The notes under the pieces: model-generated
Database searches by the model: none
What the model was told of the DNA's origin: nothing
The model's input: the letters and a program-made list of their open reading frames with translations, nothing else
Shown: positions 60,082 to 64,000 of the stretch, piece by piece
How positions within the stretch are numbered: the first letter of the stretch is position 1
Layout of the letters: every line of letters begins with the position of its first letter
Made by a program: the position numbers and the translations under genes
From: Xanthomonas hortorum
Lineage (GTDB): Bacteria; Pseudomonadota; Gammaproteobacteria; Xanthomonadales; Xanthomonadaceae
Length of the DNA stretch: 64,000 nucleotides
Strand: one strand, 5' to 3'
NCBI RefSeq assembly: GCF_002940005.1
Contig: NZ_MDEF01000010.1

Positions 60082-60954
60082 TTACAGGTCTTGTTCGTAC
60101 CGAACGTACGGAATCGTGCCGTCGTTGTTGCTTTCGTTGTTCGGGGCGAAGGGATTTTTGCCGCGGGAGATGACATTTTCCGCGCCGACTGTCAACTGCC
60201 CGCTCCAGGGGGTGCGCCAGGTCAGACCGAGCCCTAAGCCTTCCCATTTTTCCGGCTGGCCGGGAACGTCGACCACGCGGCCGATGACATTGGCGCTGAA
60301 GGCACCATAGCCGCCGCCAACGCTGAGGGTTTTGGTGTCCCACTGGTCTGCGATGGCCGGGGAGACGTCGGCCAGCGGCACCAGCCGCGCGCGGGCATAG
60401 GTACCGCCGATCGAGACGAAGCCTTCGCGGCCGATGTTTTTCTGGCCGAACACGGTCAGGTCGTTCTGTTCGACGCGGGTCAGCGGTGCCTTGCCGGCGC
60501 CGATCAGCCAGGCGGGCAAGGTGTCGCGGCCGGTGCCGGCGGTGACGCCTGCACGTGCGCCAGCGCGATTGAAGCCCAGCGTCGCCGAGACCCGGCGCGA
60601 TGCGGCAGCGCTGTCGTCTTCTTCGTCGCCGATGCCGGCAAGCAGGCAATGGCTGGCCAGACCGTTGATGTTGGTGCCACGGCTGCTGTTGCAGATCAGG
60701 CCCAGCGAATCGCCCGAGGTCAGGCCGAAGGCCGCATCCAGCGAATTGCGTCCGAAGTGCCAGCGTGCGCCGGCCTTCTGCTCGCCGGTCGGCTCCAGAT
60801 ATAGAAAGGCTTCCACCTTGCCGCTGCCCTTGTTCCACACCGGCAGGATGGTGCTTTCGCGCAGCTGCTGGGAGGCGGCCGACTGCGCGTGCACACCCGT
60901 GGCTGCCGCAAGGGCAACCAGCAAAGCGAGCGGAAGGCGCAGGAGGTGTCGCAT
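60082..60954 (-). CDS. Putative outer-membrane or periplasmic beta-rich protein
   Basis: I do not recognise a named family. The 290-aa protein has a good signal peptide (MRHLLRLPLALLVALAAATGVHAQ). The mature part alternates short amphipathic strands with Gly-rich turns (VSATLGFNRAGARAGVTAG, TLSVGGGYGAFSANVIGRV, GLGLTWRTPWSGQLTVGAEN), which suggests a small beta-barrel. It does not end in the usual aromatic residue (…YEQDL). It has its own terminator and lies downstream of hslO on the same strand. The role is unknown. Confidence 0.75.
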   Translation of the reverse strand: MRHLLRLPLALLVALAAATGVHAQSAASQQLRESTILPVWNKGSGKVEAFLYLEPTGEQKAGARWHFGRNSLDAAFGLTSGDSLGLICNSSRGTNINGLASHCLLAGIGDEEDDSAAASRRVSATLGFNRAGARAGVTAGTGRDTLPAWLIGAGKAPLTRVEQNDLTVFGQKNIGREGFVSIGGTYARARLVPLADVSPAIADQWDTKTLSVGGGYGAFSANVIGRVVDVPGQPEKWEGLGLGLTWRTPWSGQLTVGAENVISRGKNPFAPNNESNNDGTIPYVRYEQDL

Positions 60955-61039
60955 ACCAGAGTTCAGACCCAGGAGGAGTTGTTAAGTTCCCGAGAGCGGG
61001 CGACGAGAATGCTAGGGTGTTTATGATTATTTAACAAGT

Positions 61040-61063
61040 GGGTGCGTTCCCCAGAACGCACCC
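61040..61063 (-). terminator. Hairpin downstream of hslO
   Basis: A perfect 10-bp stem, GGGTGCGTTC with GAACGCACCC around four bases, lies 11 bases after the hslO stop. The T-run is weak (ACTTGTT), so termination may be partial. Confidence 0.65.
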
Positions 61064-61074
61064 GTCAAACCTTT

Positions 61075-61965
61075 CTACTGCAACCTTTCCGGCGCTTCCA
61101 GCGAGGGTTGCGCTGCGCTGAAAAGTACGTCGAGGGCGGTCAACGGAAAGTGATACTCACGCCCGCAGAACTCGCAGCGCACCTCGACTTCGCCAGTCGC
61201 CTCCGCCGCTGCGCGGGCTTCTTCTTCGCCCAGGGACTGCAGCATCGAAGCGACCCGCTCGCGCGAGCAGGAGCAACCGAAACTGAGCGGCTTGTCGCCG
61301 AGCAACTGCGGCTCCTCTTCGTGGAACAGGCGGTGCAGCAGGTCTTCGCCGGCCACCGAGAGCAGTTCCGGGGCACCCAGGGTGTCGAACAGCGCGCCGA
61401 TGCGGGTCCAGCCGTCGTTGTCGCCCTCGTCGCCGGGCAGTTTCTGCAGCAACAGGCCGGCCGCCTGGTCCGGGCCTGCGGCCAGCAACAGGCGGGTCGG
61501 CAACTGTTCGGACTGGTGGAAATAGGTTTCAAAGGCTTCGGCCAGATCCGGGGCCTGCATGCCGACCAGGCTCTGGTAGCGCTGCGGTTCGCGCGGGTCC
61601 AGGCCGGGATTTTCGATGGTGATCGCCAGCAGTGCGGCCTCGCCCAGTTCGCGCAGGTCGGCGGGTGCATCGGCGCCATCGGCCAGTTGCACGATGCCGC
61701 GCAAGGTGCCGGCCGCGGTGCATTCGGCGAACAAGGTGCGCAGTGTTTCATTGCCGCGCAGCTGTACCGACAGACGTCCGTCGACCTTGGTATGGCCGGT
61801 GAACAATGCCGCGGCCACCGCCGCTTCGCCGAGCAGCTGGCGGGCGGCCGGCGGGTACTCGGCTGCGCCCTGGATGTCGTGCCAGGCCTGGGTCAGGCGT
61901 ACGTGGACGCCGCGCACGCCGGCGGCAGGCAGCAGGAAACGGGAAAGCTGATCGTGATCGGTCAT
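61075..61965 (-). CDS. hslO: Redox-regulated holdase chaperone Hsp33
   Basis: The 296-aa cytoplasmic chaperone is activated by oxidation of four zinc-binding Cys, visible near the C-terminus as FGCSCSRER and VRCEFCGREYHF (CxC…CxxC). The N-terminal domain includes ALFTGHTKVDGRLSVQL and ECTAAGTLRGIV. The start at 61965 (MTDHDQLSRFLLP) matches the family; the longer frame overlaps the divergent mtgA region. Confidence 0.95.
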   Translation of the reverse strand: MTDHDQLSRFLLPAAGVRGVHVRLTQAWHDIQGAAEYPPAARQLLGEAAVAAALFTGHTKVDGRLSVQLRGNETLRTLFAECTAAGTLRGIVQLADGADAPADLRELGEAALLAITIENPGLDPREPQRYQSLVGMQAPDLAEAFETYFHQSEQLPTRLLLAAGPDQAAGLLLQKLPGDEGDNDGWTRIGALFDTLGAPELLSVAGEDLLHRLFHEEEPQLLGDKPLSFGCSCSRERVASMLQSLGEEEARAAAEATGEVEVRCEFCGREYHFPLTALDVLFSAAQPSLEAPERLQ

Positions 61966-62039
61966 GGGAACATCGGACGTAAGGGACGCCGGTTGCCGGA
62001 TAATGCGGCAGGCATCGGGATGATAGGTCGTAGCAAACA

Positions 62040-62780
62040 ATGGGGACGGATGCATTGGATGGCAAGCAGGTGGCGCCAACGCGGCGCGCTCGGCGCTGGC
62101 TGCGCTGGGTGTTGGCGGCACCGTTGTTGTTCGCCGCCGCGAGCGTGTTGCAGGTGCTGGTGCTGCGGCTGGTCGATCCGCCGATCAGCAGCATGATGGT
62201 GGGGCGCTATTTGGAAGCCTGGGGCGAAGGCGACTGGAATTTTTCGCTGCACCAGCAATGGCGCGACTACGACAAGATTGCGGCCAGCCTGCCGATTTCG
62301 GTGGTGGCTGCGGAGGATCAGCAGTTTCCGGTGCATCACGGTTTTGATCTGCAGGCCATCGAGAAGGCGCGCGATCACAATGCGCGCGGTGGGCGCGTGC
62401 GTGGGGCGAGCACGATCAGTCAGCAGGTCGCCAAGAACGTGTTCCTGTGGCAGGGCCGCAGTTGGGTGCGCAAAGGGTTGGAGGCCTGGTACACCGTGCT
62501 GATCGAGTTGGTGTGGCCGAAGCAGCGCATTCTGGAGATGTATCTCAACGTGGCCGAATTCGGCGATGGGGTGTACGGCGCGCAGGCCGCTGCCCGGCAG
62601 TTCTGGGGCAAGGATGCGGCAGGGTTGTCGCCGACCGAATCGGCGCGTCTGGCGGCGGTGCTGCCCTCGCCACGTCGCTATGACGCACGGCGCCCCGGGG
62701 CCTATGTGCAGCGGCGCACCGCGTGGATCCAGCGGCAGGCGCGCCAGTTGGGCGGCCCTACGTATCTGCAGGCGCCATGA
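62040..62780 (+). CDS. mtgA: Monofunctional peptidoglycan glycosyltransferase MtgA
   Basis: The 246-aa membrane-anchored GT51 enzyme polymerises lipid II. One N-terminal transmembrane helix (about 20-45) is followed by the GT51 motifs: EDQQFPVHHGFD with the catalytic Glu, RGASTISQQVAKNVFLW, KGLEAWYTVLIE and RILEMYLNVAEFGDGVYGAQ. It is divergent from hslO and coupled (ATGA) to the glycosyltransferase gene that follows. Confidence 0.95.
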   Translation: MGTDALDGKQVAPTRRARRWLRWVLAAPLLFAAASVLQVLVLRLVDPPISSMMVGRYLEAWGEGDWNFSLHQQWRDYDKIAASLPISVVAAEDQQFPVHHGFDLQAIEKARDHNARGGRVRGASTISQQVAKNVFLWQGRSWVRKGLEAWYTVLIELVWPKQRILEMYLNVAEFGDGVYGAQAAARQFWGKDAAGLSPTESARLAAVLPSPRRYDARRPGAYVQRRTAWIQRQARQLGGPTYLQAP

Positions 62781-63829
62781 GCATGAGCGCGTTCGAAGCA
62801 GCGCAACTGCCGGCTGCAACAGATCGCCTGACGGTGGTGATTGCGGCCTATAACGAGGAGACCAGTATTCCGTTGCTGCATCCGCGTCTGTGCGCGGTGC
62901 TCGCTGGCTTCAGCGGATTGGACACGCACGTGCTGTATATCGACGATGGCAGCAGCGATGGCACCTGGAATGTGTTGCAGGCACTTGCCGAGGCCGATGC
63001 GCAGGTGAGTGCGGTGCGGTTGTCGCGCAACTTCGGCAAGGAAGTTGCCATTTCTGCGGGGCTGGATCATGTGTTACCCGGTGCAGTGGTGCTGCTCGAT
63101 GCCGATGGGCAGGACCCACCGGAGTTGATCCCAGAGTTCGTTGCGCTGTGGCGTGCCGGTTACGACAACATTTTCGGCACGCGGATTTTTCGCGAGGGGG
63201 AGAGCTGGTTGAAGCGCAGTGCGGCGCACGCGTTCTATCGGGTGATCCGGCAGTTGTCGCGCACGCCGATTCCGGCCGATACCGGGGATTTCCGATTGTT
63301 GTCGCCGCGTGTGGTGCATGCCTTGCAGCAGCTGCGCGAGCGCCACCGTTTCATGAAAGGCCTGTTCGGCTGGGTCGGGTTTCGCCAGGTGGCATTGCCG
63401 TACCGGCGTGCGCCGCGGCTGTCGGGGCGCAGCAAGTTCACGGTGTGGCGGTTATGGAATTTCGCGCTGGATGGCATCACCAGTTTTTCCACGGTGCCGT
63501 TGCGCGCGGCGACCTATCTCGGTTTGCTGACCGCGTTGGTGGCGTTCCTGTTCGGTGGCTGGGTGGTGATCAAGGCGGCCTTGCTGGGCGACCCGGTGGC
63601 GGGTTGGCCGACCATGATGTCGGTGATCCTGTTTCTGGGCGGGATCCAGCTGATTGCGTTGGGCTTGATCGGTGAATACCTGGGCCGGCTGTATGACGAG
63701 GCCAAGCAGCGCCCGTTGTATCTGGTCGATACCCACTGCGGCGCGGTGGGAGTAGTCTGCGATCACCAGACCAAGCGCGGAGCGGGCCATGCAGACCGTA
63801 CGACAGCTGTTGGGGACCAAACAGGTTGA
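62777..63829 (+). CDS. GT2 glycosyltransferase, polyprenyl-phosphate type
   Basis: The 350-aa protein has a GT-A domain (VVIAAYNEETSI, LYIDDGSSDGTW, the DxD-like LLDADGQDPPELI, and DTGDFRLLSP) and two C-terminal transmembrane helices (about 235-310). This layout is that of undecaprenyl-phosphate glucosyl/mannosyltransferases (GtrB/DPM1-like), which load a sugar on a lipid carrier for later transfer in the periplasm. The ATG at 62777 overlaps the mtgA stop, so the in-frame start at 62723 is not used. The tail after LYLVD looks unrelated to the family and overlaps the next gene by 41 bases. Confidence 0.9.
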   Translation: MSMSAFEAAQLPAATDRLTVVIAAYNEETSIPLLHPRLCAVLAGFSGLDTHVLYIDDGSSDGTWNVLQALAEADAQVSAVRLSRNFGKEVAISAGLDHVLPGAVVLLDADGQDPPELIPEFVALWRAGYDNIFGTRIFREGESWLKRSAAHAFYRVIRQLSRTPIPADTGDFRLLSPRVVHALQQLRERHRFMKGLFGWVGFRQVALPYRRAPRLSGRSKFTVWRLWNFALDGITSFSTVPLRAATYLGLLTALVAFLFGGWVVIKAALLGDPVAGWPTMMSVILFLGGIQLIALGLIGEYLGRLYDEAKQRPLYLVDTHCGAVGVVCDHQTKRGAGHADRTTAVGDQTG

Positions 63830-64000
63830 GGTATTTGCGGTTGCGGCCGACGCCGCAGTGATCGAGGCGATCCGCTTGATGGCCGAGAAGGGCATCGGTG
63901 CGGTGTTGGTGATGGACGGGCCGCGCCTGATTGGCATCGTTTCCGAGCGCGATTACGCGCGCAAAGTGGTATTGCGCGATCGCGCCTCATCGACTACCAG
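63789..64000 (+). CDS. CBS-domain protein, 5' part (runs off the window)
   Basis: The frame from the ATG at 63789 reads MQTVRQLLGTKQVEVFAVAA, then an AVIEAIRLMAEKGIGAVLVM and LIGIVSERDYARKV pattern, which is the first CBS domain of a small two-CBS protein. These bind adenine nucleotides and act as sensors; the specific role is unknown. It has no stop before the window end. Its start overlaps the end of the GT2 gene. Confidence 0.85.
   Translation, partial: MQTVRQLLGTKQVEVFAVAADAAVIEAIRLMAEKGIGAVLVMDGPRLIGIVSERDYARKVVLRDRASSTT

Overview
The window is high-GC, gene-dense chromosomal DNA from a plant-pathogenic Xanthomonas. The evidence is three type III effector-type genes with HrpX-type PIP boxes (one is a clear XopD), a TonB-receptor/glycoside-hydrolase locus matching the Xanthomonas N-glycan (nix) cluster, and GTAG-headed REP palindromes typical of Xanthomonadaceae. 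The species cannot be fixed from sequence alone.

Layout. (1) 1-8.2 kb is an accessory, lower-GC block: an IS3-family orfB remnant whose end interrupts a Tn3-type resolvase fragment, a kinase effector (XopAU type, minus strand), an unrecognised 857-aa protein behind a perfect PIP box, a second solitary IS end, and xopD. (2) 8.5-38 kb is one long minus-strand run of polysaccharide-utilisation genes. Read in the direction of transcription it is: TonB receptor, GH29, GH18, GH20, GH2, GH3 (nixE to nixI by order), then TonB receptor, GH35, APC permease, PfkB kinase, GH4, then GH125, GH92, GH35 (nixJ to nixL). The five middle genes sit inside the cluster between nixI and nixJ and look like a separate uptake and catabolism module. 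A glucokinase-family gene is divergent from the run, with two LacI-type palindromes in the shared intergenic region. (3) 39.8-48 kb is housekeeping: rsmE-bioA, a translationally coupled nudE-cysQ-mazG-ynfA operon, gcvT, gcvH, and a lysine-rich histone H1-like gene with a long leader. (4) 48-52.6 kb holds a serine beta-lactamase-like hydrolase, a 12-TM transporter, a roughly 1-kb repeat-filled gap and a DUF1304 protein. (5) 52.8-64 kb holds fadE with an alpha/beta hydrolase under a divergent TetR, a third TonB receptor, a small outer-membrane-like protein, hslO, mtgA, a GT2 glycosyltransferase and the start of a CBS-domain gene.

How the parts work together. The nix enzymes together cover the linkages of plant complex N-glycans (Lewis-a galactose and fucose, core mannose, xylose, GlcNAc), with TonB receptors for uptake and a sugar kinase beside them. 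The inserted APC-PfkB-GH4 genes overlap by 4-7 bp, so they are probably co-translated. They suggest an intracellular route in which an imported glycoside is phosphorylated by a kinase rather than a PTS and then split by an NAD-dependent GH4 enzyme. The use of an amino-acid-type permease raises the possibility that the substrate is a glycosylated amino acid.
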